Positions 41,613-52,167 of a DNA stretch of 64,000 nucleotides are shown piece by piece. Numbering within the stretch: position 1 is the first letter of the stretch; the number at the start of each line of letters is the position of its first letter. The stretch lies in assembly GCF_017589465.1 (NCBI RefSeq), contig NZ_JAELYA010000003.1:248001-312000 (forward strand), given 5' to 3'. This DNA comes from Pseudomonas schmalbachii (GTDB lineage: Bacteria; Pseudomonadota; Gammaproteobacteria; Pseudomonadales; Pseudomonadaceae). The notes beneath the pieces were generated by a model. It worked only from the letters and a program-made list of their open reading frames with translations, was not told where the DNA came from and did not search any database. Made by a program: the position numbers and the translations under genes.

Positions 41613-43291
41613 TGACCCCAGGAGTCACGCAGGGTGACGGTACGGTTGAACACCGGCTTGCCCGGCTTGGAATCCTTCAGATCGACACAGAAGTAGCCTT
41701 CGCGCTCGAACTGGAAGCGATCCTCCGGCGCCGCCTGGGCCAGCGACGGCTCGGCACGGCAACCGGTCAGTACCTGCAGCGAGTTCGGGTTGATGTTGTC
41801 GAGGAAGCTGCCGCCCTCTTCGGCTTTTTCCGGGTTCGCCGAGCGGAACAGGCGGTCGTACAGACGCACTTCGCACTCGACGCTGCCTTCGGCCGGCACC
41901 CAATGGATCACACCCTTGACCTTGCGGCCCTCCGGGTTCTTGCCGAGGGTGTCCGGATCGTAGGAGCAGCGCAGCTCGACGATGTTGCCGTCGGCATCCT
42001 TGATCGCCTCGTCGGCACAGATCACGTAGCTGCCGCGCAGGCGCACCTCGCCGTTCGGCTCCAGGCGCTTGTAGCCCTTGGGCGGGTTTTCCTCGTAGTC
42101 GCCGGCGTCGATGTACAGCTCGCGGGAGAACGGCAGGACGCGCACGCCCATGTCTTCCTTCGGATGGCGCGGCAGTTCGAGGTTTTCCACCTGGCCTTCC
42201 GGGTAGTTGGTGATCACTACCTTCAACGGGCGCAGCACACACATGGCGCGCGGCGCGGTGGCATCCAGGTGATCGCGAATGCTGAACTCGAGCATGCCGA
42301 CATCGACCACGCCGCTGGCACGGTTCACGCCGATCATCTCGCAGAAGTTGCGGATCGATTCCGGGGTGTAGCCGCGACGGCGATAACCCGACAGGGTCGA
42401 CATGCGCGGATCGTCCCAATCGGCCACATGACCTTCATCCACCAGTTGCTTGAGCTTGCGCTTGCTGGTGATGGTGTAGTTCAGGTTCAGCCGGGAGAAC
42501 TCGTACTGGCGCGGCTGGGCCGGCACCGGCAGGTTTTCCAGGAACCACTCGTAGAGCGGACGGTGATCCTCGAACTCCAGGGTGCAGATCGAGTGGGTGA
42601 TGCCTTCGATGGCGTCCGACTGACCGTGGGTGAAGTCGTAGCTCGGGTAGATGCACCACTTGTCGCCAGTCTGGTGGTGATTGGCATGACGGATGCGGTA
42701 GAGGATCGGGTCGCGCAGATTCATGTTCGGCGACGCCATGTCGATCTTCGCCCGCAGCGCCCGCGTGCCGTCTGGGAACTCGCCCGCCTTCATGCGGGCG
42801 AACAGGTCGAGGTTTTCCTCGACGGAGCGATCACGGAACGGGCTGTTGCGACCCGGCTCGGTCAGGCTGCCGCGATAGGCACGCGCCTCTTCCGGAGAAA
42901 GATCGCAGACATACGCCTTGCCGGCCTTGATCAGATGCAGAGCCCACTCGTGCAACTGATCGAAGTAGTTGGACGCATAGCGCACCTCGCCGGACCACTC
43001 GAAGCCCAGCCAGCGCACATCGCTTTCGATGGCGTCGATGTATTCCTGGTCTTCCTTGGCCGGATTGGTGTCGTCGAACCGCAGATGGCAGTCGCCACCG
43101 AACTCCCTGGCCAGCCCGAAGTTCAGACAGATCGACTTGGCATGACCGATATGCAGGTAGCCATTGGGCTCCGGCGGAAAGCGGGTAACGATCTTCTGGT
43201 GCTTGCCGCTGTCCAGGTCGGCCTGGACGATGGGGCGCAGGAAGTTGGCGGCTACGGTGCTTTCTTTGGGTTCGACGGTGGGCTTGCTCAT
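41609..43291 (-). CDS. glnS: Glutaminyl-tRNA synthetase
   Basis: A 560-residue class I synthetase of the GlnRS/GluRS type. The HIGH motif is in [10 protein letters not shown] near residue 45 and the KMSKS counterpart is TSKRKLKQL near residue 275. The C-terminal part is the anticodon-binding domain. The start at 43291 ([10 protein letters not shown]) is chosen because the earlier in-frame starts give an N-terminus unlike the family; a Met five codons earlier is possible. Confidence 0.97.
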   Translation of the reverse strand: MSKPTVEPKESTVAANFLRPIVQADLDSGKHQKIVTRFPPEPNGYLHIGHAKSICLNFGLAREFGGDCHLRFDDTNPAKEDQEYIDAIESDVRWLGFEWSGEVRYASNYFDQLHEWALHLIKAGKAYVCDLSPEEARAYRGSLTEPGRNSPFRDRSVEENLDLFARMKAGEFPDGTRALRAKIDMASPNMNLRDPILYRIRHANHHQTGDKWCIYPSYDFTHGQSDAIEGITHSICTLEFEDHRPLYEWFLENLPVPAQPRQYEFSRLNLNYTITSKRKLKQLVDEGHVADWDDPRMSTLSGYRRRGYTPESIRNFCEMIGVNRASGVVDVGMLEFSIRDHLDATAPRAMCVLRPLKVVITNYPEGQVENLELPRHPKEDMGVRVLPFSRELYIDAGDYEENPPKGYKRLEPNGEVRLRGSYVICADEAIKDADGNIVELRCSYDPDTLGKNPEGRKVKGVIHWVPAEGSVECEVRLYDRLFRSANPEKAEEGGSFLDNINPNSLQVLTGCRAEPSLAQAAPEDRFQFEREGYFCVDLKDSKPGKPVFNRTVTLRDSWGQ

Positions 43292-43416
43292 GGGGTCCTT
43301 GATCATACTGTTGCGCGGCCAGGGTAGGCCGGCCAAACCAAAGCGCTTATCATAGCCGAAGCTGTCAACCCCCCGACAGGCCTTCGATTTCTTTACCAAC
43401 GAGCGGAACCCCTCTC

Positions 43417-43914
43417 ATGATCAAGCTGCATACCAACTACGGCGTCATCACCCTGGAACTCTTCGAAGACAAGGCCCCGGAAACGGCGGCCAACTTCAAG
43501 GAGTATGTGAAGAGCGGGCACTACGACAACACCATCTTCCACCGCGTGATCAACAACTTCATGATCCAGGGTGGCGGCTTCGAGCCGGGCATGAAGCAGA
43601 AGAGCACCCGCGCTCCGATCAAGAACGAGGCCAACAACGGCGTCTCCAACAAGACTGGCACCGTCGCCATGGCCCGCACCATGGAACCGCATTCGGCCAG
43701 CGCGCAGTTCTTCATCAACGTCAATGACAACGACTTCCTCAACCACAGCGCGCCGACCGTGCAGGGCTGGGGCTACTGCGTGTTCGGCCAGGTGACCGAC
43801 GGCATGGACGTGGTCAACAAGATCAAGGGCGTGGCCACCACCATGCGCTCCGGCCACCAGGACGTCCCGGCAGACGACGTCGTCATCGAGAAAGCAGAAA
43901 TCGTCGGCGAATGA
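43417..43914 (+). CDS. ppiB: Cytoplasmic cyclophilin-type peptidyl-prolyl isomerase
   Basis: A 165-residue cyclophilin with [14 protein letters not shown] at the active site and [10 protein letters not shown]. No signal peptide, so the cytoplasmic PpiB rather than PpiA. It is divergent from glnS and is followed 4 bp later by lpxH. Confidence 0.97.
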   Translation: MIKLHTNYGVITLELFEDKAPETAANFKEYVKSGHYDNTIFHRVINNFMIQGGGFEPGMKQKSTRAPIKNEANNGVSNKTGTVAMARTMEPHSASAQFFINVNDNDFLNHSAPTVQGWGYCVFGQVTDGMDVVNKIKGVATTMRSGHQDVPADDVVIEKAEIVGE

Positions 43915-43918
43915 GCCG

Positions 43919-44662
43919 ATGAGCGTCCTGTTCATCTCGGACTTGCATCTTGAAGCGGAACGCCCGGACATAGTCCGGGCGTTTCTGCATTTCCTCCGCA
44001 CCCGCGCCCGCCAGGCCAAGGCCCTCTACATCCTCGGCGACTTCTTCGAAGCCTGGATCGGCGACGACGGCATGGACGACTTCCAGCACTCCATCGCGAG
44101 CGCACTGAAGGAGCTGGCGGATAGCGGCACGCGCATCTTCCTGATGCACGGCAATCGCGACTTCCTGATCGGCAAGGCGTTCTGCCGGGAAGCCGGCTGC
44201 ACCCTCCTCTCCGACCCCAGCGTGATCCAGCTGAACGGCGAGCCGGTATTGCTGATGCATGGCGACAGCCTGTGCACCCGCGACGAAGCCTACATGCGCC
44301 TGCGCCGCTGGCTGCGCAACCCAGTGACGCTGTTCATCCTGCGCAACCTGCCGCTCGGCACCCGCCACAAGCTGGCACGCAAGCTGCGCAAGGAGAGCCG
44401 CGCGCAGACGCGGATGAAAGCCAGCGAGATCGTCGACGTCACACCGGAAGAAGTGCCGCACCTGATGCGCCGGCACGGCGTGCGCACGCTGATCCACGGA
44501 CACACGCATCGCCCCGCCTTCCACGAACTCGATTTCGACGGACACAAGGCCCGCCGCATTGTCCTTGGTGACTGGGATCGTCAGGGCTGGGCGCTGGAAG
44601 CCGGTGCCGATGGCGTCCTGCGGCAGGCTCCCTTCGCCCTGGAAAACACCGAGCCGCGATAG
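43919..44662 (+). CDS. lpxH: UDP-2,3-diacylglucosamine pyrophosphatase
   Basis: A 247-residue calcineurin-like phosphoesterase of lipid A synthesis: it hydrolyses UDP-2,3-diacylglucosamine to lipid X and UMP. The metal-binding motifs are [40 protein letters not shown] and [10 protein letters not shown]. Overlap with ppiB is only 4 bp apart, so they are cotranscribed. Confidence 0.96.
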   Translation: MSVLFISDLHLEAERPDIVRAFLHFLRTRARQAKALYILGDFFEAWIGDDGMDDFQHSIASALKELADSGTRIFLMHGNRDFLIGKAFCREAGCTLLSDPSVIQLNGEPVLLMHGDSLCTRDEAYMRLRRWLRNPVTLFILRNLPLGTRHKLARKLRKESRAQTRMKASEIVDVTPEEVPHLMRRHGVRTLIHGHTHRPAFHELDFDGHKARRIVLGDWDRQGWALEAGADGVLRQAPFALENTEPR

Positions 44663-44736
44663 GCATCACCCCCGAGAGCGCATCAGGCGGCAACTATACT
44701 TTCCGATAGCCATCGCCACTCTTGCGGGGACCTATC

Positions 44737-44949
44737 GTGAACATGCACTGGATATGGGTTGCAGCCGGCCTGCTCTGCCTTGCCGGCTGCTCCAACGAAT
44801 ACCTCATCTCCACGGCCGACGGCCAGCTTATCGCCACGGATAACAAGCCACGGCTGGACAAGGACAGCGGCATGGTCCACTTCAAGGATCATGAGGGGCG
44901 CGAGCAGATCATCCCGCAAGGCCAGATCAAGCAGATCATCGAACGCTGA
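44737..44949 (+). CDS. Small YgdI/YgdR-like lipoprotein (PA1791-type)
   Basis: A 70-residue protein with a short signal peptide ending in lipobox CLAGC; after the Cys it reads SNEYLISTADGQLIATDN, a YgdI/YgdR-like fold with a beta-rich body ending in KQIIER. The GTG at 44737 is chosen because GGGGA lies 6 bases upstream; the ATG at 44743 would be 12 bases from it and gives a 68-residue product. Function unknown; outer-membrane anchoring is inferred from the lipobox and Ser at position +2. Confidence 0.85.
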   Translation: MNMHWIWVAAGLLCLAGCSNEYLISTADGQLIATDNKPRLDKDSGMVHFKDHEGREQIIPQGQIKQIIER

Positions 44950-45003
44950 GAATCCACTCCAACGAAGCGCCCGCCCATGCATGGCGGGCTCCTCGCAGGA
45001 AAC

Positions 45004-45609
45004 TCAGGCGGCCAGCGGAACTCCGCTGTGGAAGCGGAATTCGGTATCCGGAGCGCTGATCAGCTCCGCCTCCAGGTGACGGATCAGATCCACGCGCTTG
45101 TCGATATCGGCCGCATCGCCGTAGCGCCGGGCAAGGCTCAGGTAACCCTGGAAGTGCCGAGCTTCCGACTTCAGCAGCGAACCGTAGAACTTCGCCAGGT
45201 CGGCATCCAGATGATCCACCAGCGCGGCGAATCGCTCGCAACTGCGGCATTCGATGAAGGCGCCGACGATCAGGGTGTCGACCAGCTTGAAGGGCTCATG
45301 ATTGCGCACCGCCGCCCGCAGGCCGGATGCATAGCGGCTGGCGGAAATGGGCCGCAGGGCGATCCCGCGCTTCTTGAGAATCGCCAGGACCTGCTCGTGA
45401 TGGCGCAGCTCTTCTCTGGCCAGGCGCGACATGAAGTTCACCAGATCCTCATGGGTGCTGTACTTGGCGATCAGCGCCAGCGCCGTGCTGGCGGCCTTGA
45501 ACTCGTTGTTCTTGTGATCGATCAGCAGAACCTCCTGGTCCCGCAAGGCGGCCTGCACCCACGCATCGGGGGTGGCGCAACCGAGGAATTCCCTGATTTC
45601 AGACAACAT
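45004..45609 (-). CDS. miaE: tRNA-(ms2io6A)-hydroxylase
   Basis: A 201-residue non-heme diiron enzyme that hydroxylates the isopentenyl group of 2-methylthio-N6-isopentenyl-adenosine at position 37 of some tRNAs. Diiron ligands are suggested by LREELRHHEQ-like (AREELRHHEQVL) and SEARHFQGYL stretches and by the first Glu/His helix HKNNEFKA. Two adjacent ATGs exist; the second (45609) has the better GGAG spacing. Confidence 0.9.
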   Translation of the reverse strand: MLSEIREFLGCATPDAWVQAALRDQEVLLIDHKNNEFKAASTALALIAKYSTHEDLVNFMSRLAREELRHHEQVLAILKKRGIALRPISASRYASGLRAAVRNHEPFKLVDTLIVGAFIECRSCERFAALVDHLDADLAKFYGSLLKSEARHFQGYLSLARRYGDAADIDKRVDLIRHLEAELISAPDTEFRFHSGVPLAA

Positions 45610-45792
45610 CATGCACTCCACTGGAAAACTGACCGACGAGCGGCTGGGCGCTGGCCGGTGCTGCAAAGGCGGAGCATTATACGAATGCGGCTGGGCGCAG
45701 CCAGTTATGCCTTGATATATCTCAACGCCATGATTGCTGGATCGCAACTAGAGTTGGTTTCCATATACAGACGCGCAATCAGGGAGACGATC

Positions 45793-46656
45793 ATGCAAGC
45801 CATCCGTAGCATCCTCGTAGTTGTGGACCCCAACCAACCGGAGGGACTCGCTCTGAAGCGGGCCAAGCTGATCGCCAAGGTCACGCAATCCCACCTGCAC
45901 CTGCTGGTCAGCGACAAGCGCGGCGATCATGCCGCCCAGCTCAACGATCTCGCCGAGAGTCTGCGCCAGGAAGGCTACAGCGCCTCCGGGCGGCAAGCCT
46001 GGAAGGACAACCTGCACGGCACCATCATCGCCGAGCAACAGGCGGAAGGCTGCGGGCTGGTGGTCAAGCAGCACGTCTCCGACAACCCGCTGAAGAAGGC
46101 CCTGCTGACCCCGGACGACTGGAAGCTGCTGCGCTACTGCCCCGTCCCGGTGCTGCTGGTGAAGAACACCGAACCCTGGGTCAACGGCAACATTCTCGCG
46201 GCCGTCGACGTGGGCAACAGCGATAGCGAACACCGCACCCTGCACTCCACCATCGTCAGCCACGCCCATGACATCGCCAACCTGACCCATGGCACGCTGC
46301 ACGTCATCACCGCCCACCCCTCGCCGATGCTTTCGGCTGCCGACCCGACCTTCCAGCTCAGCGAAACCATCGAGGCTCGTTATCGCGAAGCCTGCAAGGC
46401 CTTCCAGGCCGAATACGGGATCGACAACGAGCGCCTGCATGTCGAAGAGGGGCCAGCCGATGTGCTGATCCCGCGCGCCGCGAACAATCTCAAGGCGGTC
46501 GTCACGGTGATCGGTACCGTGGCACGCACCGGCCTCTCCGGCGCGCTGATCGGCAATACCGCGGAAGTGGTGCTGGACACCCTGGAAAGCGACATCCTGG
46601 TGCTCAAGCCGGATGATATCGCCGCCCATCTGGAAGAACTGGCTACCCAGGGCTGA
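45793..46656 (+). CDS. Tandem-domain universal stress protein (UspE-like)
   Basis: A 287-residue cytoplasmic protein with two Usp domains (residues ~1-135 and ~150-275). The first begins MQAIRSILVVVDPNQPEGLA and ends CPVPVLLVKN; the second ends in the nucleotide-site motif VIGTVARTGLSGALIGNTAE. UspE-type proteins act in stationary-phase and anaerobic stress. A GAG/AGGGAG Shine-Dalgarno precedes the ATG. It is divergent from miaE. Confidence 0.9.
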   Translation: MQAIRSILVVVDPNQPEGLALKRAKLIAKVTQSHLHLLVSDKRGDHAAQLNDLAESLRQEGYSASGRQAWKDNLHGTIIAEQQAEGCGLVVKQHVSDNPLKKALLTPDDWKLLRYCPVPVLLVKNTEPWVNGNILAAVDVGNSDSEHRTLHSTIVSHAHDIANLTHGTLHVITAHPSPMLSAADPTFQLSETIEARYREACKAFQAEYGIDNERLHVEEGPADVLIPRAANNLKAVVTVIGTVARTGLSGALIGNTAEVVLDTLESDILVLKPDDIAAHLEELATQG

Positions 46657-46671
46657 AATCCGGCCAAAACG

Positions 46672-46699
46672 AAAAAGCCGCCTTCGCAGGCGGCTTTTT
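46672..46699. terminator. Bidirectional terminator between the Usp gene and the DUF1289 gene
   Basis: Stem AAAAAGCCGCC / GGCGGCTTTTT with a short loop between two convergent genes, A- and T-runs on both sides. Confidence 0.85.
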
Positions 46700-46716
46700 C
46701 TTGTCCGTACGAACGC

Positions 46717-47193
46717 TCAAACCCGCAGATCCAGGCCTTCGCGCAGGAAGCGCGGGGCGATGTAGCGCTCGTAGTGCGCTTCGGACAGCAGGAAGAACTC
46801 GCGATCGATGGCGTCGCGCAGGTCCGGCAGTTGCCAGTCACGAAACTCCGGCAACAGCGCCAGGCCATATGCATCCAGCTGGTTGATCATCCGCGCCCCG
46901 CGTGCGATCAACTGGTAGGCCCAGCAATACGGCGACTGCTCCGGGACGAAGCGGATCTGCCGCTGCTCCAGCTGGATACGCAGGCGCTGCGGGTCGAACA
47001 CCTCCAGCTTGGCCATCATCACCTGCACCAGCAGGACTTCGAGGCGCTTCCAGACGGCGCGCTTCTCGTCCTCGTCGTAGACGTTCCAGTTCACCACCTC
47101 ATGGTGAAAGCGCTTGCAGCCCCGGCAGACAAGATCGCCGTAGACCGTGGAACAGAGCCCGACACAGGGCGTTTTGATGCGTTGTGAAGACAT
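46717..47193 (-). CDS. DUF1289 family protein (PA1788-type)
   Basis: A 158-residue protein whose N-terminus has the DUF1289 cysteine pattern: PCVGLCSTVYGDLVCRGCKR, four cysteines that may bind a metal or iron-sulfur site. The rest is a helical domain typical of the Pseudomonas version. Start at 47193 (MSSQRIKTPCVG) places the cysteine motif at residue ~9, as in other members. Function unknown. Confidence 0.85.
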   Translation of the reverse strand: MSSQRIKTPCVGLCSTVYGDLVCRGCKRFHHEVVNWNVYDEDEKRAVWKRLEVLLVQVMMAKLEVFDPQRLRIQLEQRQIRFVPEQSPYCWAYQLIARGARMINQLDAYGLALLPEFRDWQLPDLRDAIDREFFLLSEAHYERYIAPRFLREGLDLRV

Positions 47194-47580
47194 GCGGGAG
47201 GGAAAAGGGGGAAGAAAACGAAAAGGCATCTTAGCCCTTTGCCTAGGCAAGATCACCCTGTCATGAATGACTTCCCGACTTACTTTCGCCGGGCTTTTCC
47301 ATTAGAATCAGCGCGCCTTTTTGGCATCATTGTCCGTTAGAAGCTGTTTTCAAAGCGTCACGAGCACAGATTCCGGCAGCCGCGTTGGCGTGGGCTCTTC
47401 CCTCAAGCGCCCAGCCACCCTCGTCCCAGGCCTTCCGGCGTTAAACTTTGAAAGCAGCTTCTGCCTGGAGACCGCCGGTGCCGTCGTAGGTCCGTGGATT
47501 ACCGTCCACCATGCCTGACGAATGGATCGGTGAGGCCTCCTGGATACGCGTCCTCCGGGACCACTGATGAGGGAAATACT
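47194..47580 (+). other. Gene-free upstream region of acnB (387 bp) with possible long leader
   Basis: A weak promoter candidate (TTACTT at 47280, 17 bases, TAGAAT at 47303) would give a leader of about 265 bases before the acnB start. I see no clear riboswitch, terminator or ANTAR hairpin in it. The promoter call is weak at the -35. Confidence 0.3.
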
Positions 47581-50178
47581 GTGCTTGAAGCCTACCGCAA
47601 ACACGTAGAAGAGCGCGCCGCACTGGGTATCGTGCCCCAGCCGCTGAACGCCGAGCAAACCGCAGGCCTGGTCGAGCTGCTGAAAAACCCGCCGGCCGGC
47701 GAAGAGCAGCTCCTTCTCGACCTGATCACCAATCGCGTTCCGCCGGGCGTGGACGAAGCGGCTTACGTCAAGGCCGGCTTCCTGTCCGCCATCGCCAAGG
47801 GCGAAACCACCTCCCCGCTGATCGACAAAGCCCGCGCCATCGAGCTGCTGGGCACCATGCAGGGCGGCTACAACATCGCCACCCTGGTCGAACTGCTGGA
47901 CACCGAACTGGCCGGTGCCGCTGCCGAGCAGCTGAAGCACACCCTGCTGATGTTCGATGCCTTCCACGACGTCGCCGAACGCGCCAAGAAGGGCAATGCC
48001 GCGGCCCAGGCCGTACTGCAGTCCTGGGCCGATGCCGAGTGGTTCAAGGCCAAGCCTGCCCTGGCTGACAAGATCACCCTGACCGTATTCAAGGTCCCGG
48101 GCGAAACCAACACTGACGACCTGTCCCCCGCTCCCGACGCCTGGTCGCGTCCGGACATCCCGCTGCATGCCCTCGCCATGCTGAAGATGTCCCGCGACGG
48201 CATCGAGCCGGAAGAGCCGGGCGTCAAGGGCCCGCTGGCACAGATCGAAGCCGTCAAGGCCAAGGGCTTCCCGGTCGCCTACGTCGGTGACGTGGTCGGT
48301 ACCGGTTCCTCCCGTAAGTCCGCCACCAACTCGGTGCTGTGGTTCTTCGGCGACGACATCCCCTACGTGCCGAACAAGCGCGCCGGTGGCTTCTGCTTCG
48401 GCGGCAAGATCGCCCCGATCTTCTACAACACCATGGAAGACGCCGGCGCCCTGCCGATCGAGTTCGATTGCAGCAACCTGGCAATGGGCGATGTCATCGA
48501 CATCTACCCGTACGAAGGCAAGGTCGTCCGTCATGACAGCGGCGAAGTCGTTACCACCTTCGAACTGAAGACCCCGGTTCTGCTCGACGAAGTACGCGCC
48601 GGTGGCCGTATTCCGCTGATCGTCGGCCGTGGCCTGACCGAGAAAGCCCGCGCCGAACTGGGCCTGGGTTCTTCCGACCTGTTCAAGAAGCCGGAACAGC
48701 CTGCCGACAGCGGCAAGGGCTTCACCCTGGCGCAGAAGATGGTCGGCCAGGCGTGCGGCGTAGCCGGCATTCGCCCGGGCACCTACTGCGAGCCGAAGAT
48801 GACCACCGTCGGCTCCCAGGACACCACCGGCCCGATGACCCGCGACGAGCTGAAAGACCTGGCTTGCCTGGGCTTCTCCGCCGACCTGGTGATGCAGTCC
48901 TTCTGCCACACCGCTGCCTATCCGAAGCCGATCGACGTCAATACCCACCACACCCTGCCGGACTTCATGATGACCCGCGGCGGCGTGTCCCTGCGTCCGG
49001 GCGACGGCATCATCCACAGCTGGCTGAACCGCATGCTGCTGCCGGATACCGTCGGTACCGGTGGTGACTCGCACACCCGTTTCCCGATCGGCATCTCCTT
49101 CCCGGCCGGTTCCGGCCTGGTGGCCTTCGCCGCCGCCACCGGCGTAATGCCGCTGGACATGCCGGAATCCGTACTGGTTCGCTTCAAGGGCAAGATGCAG
49201 CCTGGCATCACCCTGCGTGACCTGGTGCATGCGATCCCCTACTACGCGATCAAGGCCGGCCTGCTGACCGTCGAGAAGAAAGGCAAGAAGAACATCTTCT
49301 CCGGCCGCATCCTCGAGATCGAAGGTCTGAACGGCCTGACCGTCGAGCAAGCCTTCGAGCTGTCCGACGCCTCGGCCGAGCGTTCCGCTGCCGGTTGCAC
49401 CATCAAGCTGCCGGAAGATGCGATCGCCGAGTACCTGAAGTCCAACATCACCCTGCTGCGCTGGATGATCGGCGAAGGCTACGGCGATGCCCGCACCATG
49501 GAGCGTCGCGCCCAAGCGATGGAAGCATGGCTGGCCAACCCGCAGCTGATGGAAGCGGACAAGGACGCCGAGTACGCCGCCGTGATCGAGATCGATCTGG
49601 CCGAAGTGAACGAGCCGATCCTGTGCGCCCCGAACGATCCGGACGATGCCCGTCCGCTGTCCGCCGTTGCCGGCGACAAGATCGACGAAGTGTTCATCGG
49701 TTCGTGCATGACCAACATCGGTCACTTCCGCGCTGCCGGCAAGCTGCTGGAGAAGGTCAAGGGTGGCATCCCGACCCGTCTGTGGCTGGCTCCGCCGACC
49801 AAGATGGACCAGCACCAGCTGACCGAGGAAGGCTACTACGGCATCTACGGCCGCGCTGGCGCCCGTATGGAAATGCCGGGCTGCTCGCTGTGCATGGGTA
49901 ACCAGGCTCGCGTACAGACCGGTGCCACCGTGGTGTCCACCTCCACCCGTAACTTCCCGAACCGTCTGGGCGACTCGACCAACGTGTACCTGGCCTCTGC
50001 CGAACTGGCTGCGGTCGCTTCGATCATCGGCAAGCTGCCGACCGTCGAGGAGTACATGGAGTACGCGAAGAACATCGACAGCATGTCTGCCGATATCTAC
50101 CGCTACCTGAGCTTCGACCAGATCGCCGAGTACAAGGAAGCCGCTGCGAACGCCAATATCCCGGTCGTTCAAGCCTAA
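47581..50178 (+). CDS. acnB: Aconitate hydratase B
   Basis: An 865-residue TCA-cycle enzyme that interconverts citrate and isocitrate with a [4Fe-4S] cluster; cysteines for it are in [10 protein letters not shown] and in [10 protein letters not shown]. AcnB of this family can also act as an iron-sensing RNA-binding protein when the cluster is lost. GTG at 47581 is chosen as start because it gives the normal [16 protein letters not shown]-terminus and has GAGGGAA 7 bases upstream. Confidence 0.97.
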   Translation: MLEAYRKHVEERAALGIVPQPLNAEQTAGLVELLKNPPAGEEQLLLDLITNRVPPGVDEAAYVKAGFLSAIAKGETTSPLIDKARAIELLGTMQGGYNIATLVELLDTELAGAAAEQLKHTLLMFDAFHDVAERAKKGNAAAQAVLQSWADAEWFKAKPALADKITLTVFKVPGETNTDDLSPAPDAWSRPDIPLHALAMLKMSRDGIEPEEPGVKGPLAQIEAVKAKGFPVAYVGDVVGTGSSRKSATNSVLWFFGDDIPYVPNKRAGGFCFGGKIAPIFYNTMEDAGALPIEFDCSNLAMGDVIDIYPYEGKVVRHDSGEVVTTFELKTPVLLDEVRAGGRIPLIVGRGLTEKARAELGLGSSDLFKKPEQPADSGKGFTLAQKMVGQACGVAGIRPGTYCEPKMTTVGSQDTTGPMTRDELKDLACLGFSADLVMQSFCHTAAYPKPIDVNTHHTLPDFMMTRGGVSLRPGDGIIHSWLNRMLLPDTVGTGGDSHTRFPIGISFPAGSGLVAFAAATGVMPLDMPESVLVRFKGKMQPGITLRDLVHAIPYYAIKAGLLTVEKKGKKNIFSGRILEIEGLNGLTVEQAFELSDASAERSAAGCTIKLPEDAIAEYLKSNITLLRWMIGEGYGDARTMERRAQAMEAWLANPQLMEADKDAEYAAVIEIDLAEVNEPILCAPNDPDDARPLSAVAGDKIDEVFIGSCMTNIGHFRAAGKLLEKVKGGIPTRLWLAPPTKMDQHQLTEEGYYGIYGRAGARMEMPGCSLCMGNQARVQTGATVVSTSTRNFPNRLGDSTNVYLASAELAAVASIIGKLPTVEEYMEYAKNIDSMSADIYRYLSFDQIAEYKEAAANANIPVVQA

Positions 50179-50197
50179 GCCTTACCGGCAATGAAGG

Positions 50198-50223
50198 AGC
50201 CCCGCCCAGTGCGGGGCTTTTTC
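50198..50223 (+). terminator. Intrinsic terminator of acnB
   Basis: Stem AGCCCCGC / GCGGGGCT followed by TTTTTC, 20 bp past the acnB stop. The next unit, nasS, begins its sigma54 promoter 20 bp further on. Confidence 0.9.
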
Positions 50224-50243
50224 TTTTCCGCGAAACATTCGCC

Positions 50244-50259
50244 TGGCACAGCGCTTGCT
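50244..50259 (+). promoter_or_regulatory. Sigma54-type promoter of nasS
   Basis: TGGCACAGCGCTTGCT: the GG and GC are separated by exactly 10 bases, as in the RpoN consensus TGGCACG-N4-TTGC. Transcription would start near 50270. Nitrogen control by NtrC is expected from this. Confidence 0.75.
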
Positions 50260-50285
50260 GTTTCCCACTCATTCAGAGGCCCAAC

Positions 50286-50347
50286 GGCAGACAACGGCGT
50301 CGCCTTCGCCCGCAACCATCGCGTTGTGCGCCGGGCGGCGCCTTTTC
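50286..50347 (+). promoter_or_regulatory. NasT-target leader of nasST: hexaloop hairpin plus terminator
   Basis: The hairpin GGC-A-GAC, loop AACGGC, GTC-GCC lies at 50286-50304. Its six-base loop has A at position 1 and G at position 4, the mark of ANTAR-protein RNA targets. Its 3' half overlaps the 5' arm of a large terminator-like hairpin (GGCG..CGCC, 50296-50343) ending in TTTT. The two structures are mutually exclusive, so binding of NasT to the first should prevent termination. I did not find a clear second hexaloop upstream. Confidence 0.6.
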
Positions 50348-50362
50348 GTTTCAGAGGTGGGA

Positions 50363-51580
50363 ATGAGCGATAACATGCACAAGCGTCCGGACAGCCTGGC
50401 CTGGGTAGCCGGCTCCGACGCGCCGGAGAAGAGCGCACTGAACATCGGCTTCATGGCCCTCACCGACTCCGCATCGCTGGTGGTGGCTGCCACGCAGGGC
50501 TTCGGCCAACCGTACGGCCTGACCCTCAACCTGCACCGGCAGAACTCCTGGGCCAATCTTCGCGACCGCCTGCTGAGTGGCGAACTGGATGCGGCCCTGG
50601 GCCTGTATGGATTGATCTACGGCGTTCAACTGGGCATCGGCGGCACGCCGGCCACCGACATGGCAGTACTCATGGGCATCTGCCAGAACGGCCAGGCGAT
50701 CAACCTCTCCGCACCGTTGATGCGCGACGGCGTGACCGATGCCGAAGCACTGCGGCGGCACGTGCACCAGGATGGAGCGCGCCTGACGCTTGCCCACACG
50801 TTCCCTACCGGCACCCATGCACTCTGGCTGTACTACTGGCTGGCGAGCCACGGCATTCACCCGCTGCGCGACGTGAACACCCTGGTGGTTCCGCCCTCGC
50901 AGATGGTCGCGCACCTGCGTGCCGGGCGGATCGACGGCTTCTGCGCCGGCGGCCCGTGGGGAGCCCTGGCGATCGAGGAAGACATGGGCTTCACCCTGGC
51001 GACCAGCCAGACGATCTGGCCGGACCACCCGGAAAAGGTCCTCGGCGCCACCCGCGCCTTCGTCGAGCAGTATCCCAACGCCACCCGCGCCCTGGTGATG
51101 AGCGTCCTCGAAGCCAGCCGCTTCATCGAGGCCAGCGAAGCGAACCAGCGCGGTGTGGCGCAATTGCTCAGTAGCGCGGAATACGTCGATGCGCCGCTGT
51201 CGAGCATCGAGCCACGCCTGCTCGGTCGTTACCAGGACGGCCTTGGCCACGCCTGGCAGGATGCCCACCCGCTGCGCTTCTTCGCTGACGGACAGGCCAA
51301 CATGCCCTGGCTGTCGGATGGCATGTGGTTCATGACCCAGTTCCGCCGCTGGGGCCTGCTGCGCGAGGACCCGGACTACCTCGGCATCGCCCGCCAGGTG
51401 CAGCAATTGCAGCTGTACCGGGAAGCTGCCGAGGCGCTGGGCATTGCCGTTGCGGATACCGAGCTGCGCAGCTCCACGCTGATCGACGGACGCACATGGG
51501 ATGGCCACGACCCGGCCAGCTATGCCCGCAGCTTCCCGATCGACGCCCTGTCCGACGAACACCTGCCCACGGCCATCTGA
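50363..51580 (+). CDS. nasS: Nitrate-sensing regulator NasS
   Basis: A 405-residue cytoplasmic protein related to the nitrate-binding NrtA family but without a signal peptide. Family features include the LNIGFMALTDSASLVVAA beginning, HRQNSWANLRDRLLSGELDAA and the PPSQMVAHLRAGRIDGFCAG stretch. It binds nitrate and, without nitrate, holds NasT inactive. The ATG at 50363 with GAGGTGGG upstream is chosen over an earlier ATG at 50255 that would overlap the leader. It is followed by nasT with an 8-bp gap. Confidence 0.95.
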   Translation: MSDNMHKRPDSLAWVAGSDAPEKSALNIGFMALTDSASLVVAATQGFGQPYGLTLNLHRQNSWANLRDRLLSGELDAALGLYGLIYGVQLGIGGTPATDMAVLMGICQNGQAINLSAPLMRDGVTDAEALRRHVHQDGARLTLAHTFPTGTHALWLYYWLASHGIHPLRDVNTLVVPPSQMVAHLRAGRIDGFCAGGPWGALAIEEDMGFTLATSQTIWPDHPEKVLGATRAFVEQYPNATRALVMSVLEASRFIEASEANQRGVAQLLSSAEYVDAPLSSIEPRLLGRYQDGLGHAWQDAHPLRFFADGQANMPWLSDGMWFMTQFRRWGLLREDPDYLGIARQVQQLQLYREAAEALGIAVADTELRSSTLIDGRTWDGHDPASYARSFPIDALSDEHLPTAI

Positions 51581-51588
51581 GTACGACC

Positions 51589-52167
51589 ATGCTGCGAGTT
51601 CTGCTGATCAACGACACCCCGAAAAAAGTCGGTCGCCTGAAAGCTGCGCTGATGGAAGCCGGTTTCGACGTGGTGGACGAGTCCGGGCTGACCATCGACC
51701 TGCCGCAGCGGGTCGAGGCACTGCATCCGGACGTCATTCTCATCGACACCGAGTCCCCCGGTCGCGATGTTCTCGAACAGGTGGTGCTGGTGTCCCGCGA
51801 CCAGCCACGGCCGATCGTGATGTTCACCGACGAAAACGACCCGCAGGTGATGCGCCAGGCCATCCGTTCCGGCGTCAGCGCCTATATCGTCGAAGGTATC
51901 CAGAGCGAGCGCCTGAAGCCCATCCTCGATGTGGCCATGGCTCGCTTCGAGAGCGACCAGGCCCTGCGTGCGCAACTGCAGGCTCGCGAGCAGCAACTGA
52001 CCGAACGCAAGCGCATCGAGCTCGCCAAGGGCCTGCTGATGAAAATGAAGGGTTGCACCGAGGAAGAAGCCTACACCCTGATGCGCCGCCAAGCCATGAG
52101 CCGGCAGCAGAAGCTGATCCAGGTCGCCGAGCAGGTCATCGCCATGCACGACATGCTCGGACAGTGA
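51589..52167 (+). CDS. nasT: ANTAR-domain transcription antiterminator NasT
   Basis: A 192-residue response-regulator-like protein: N-terminal receiver-type domain (VILIDTESPG includes the usual Asp position, though flanked atypically) and a C-terminal ANTAR RNA-binding domain (ERKRIELAKGLLMKMKGCTEEEAYTLMRRQAMSR within residues ~135-175). When released from NasS by nitrate it binds hexaloop hairpins in leader RNAs and blocks termination. Three such leaders lie in this window. Confidence 0.95.
   Translation: MLRVLLINDTPKKVGRLKAALMEAGFDVVDESGLTIDLPQRVEALHPDVILIDTESPGRDVLEQVVLVSRDQPRPIVMFTDENDPQVMRQAIRSGVSAYIVEGIQSERLKPILDVAMARFESDQALRAQLQAREQQLTERKRIELAKGLLMKMKGCTEEEAYTLMRRQAMSRQQKLIQVAEQVIAMHDMLGQ

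Noticed and set aside
51325-51591. An earlier in-frame start for nasT
   Set aside because: It would overlap most of the nasS 3' end; ATG at 51589 gives the normal family N-terminus.
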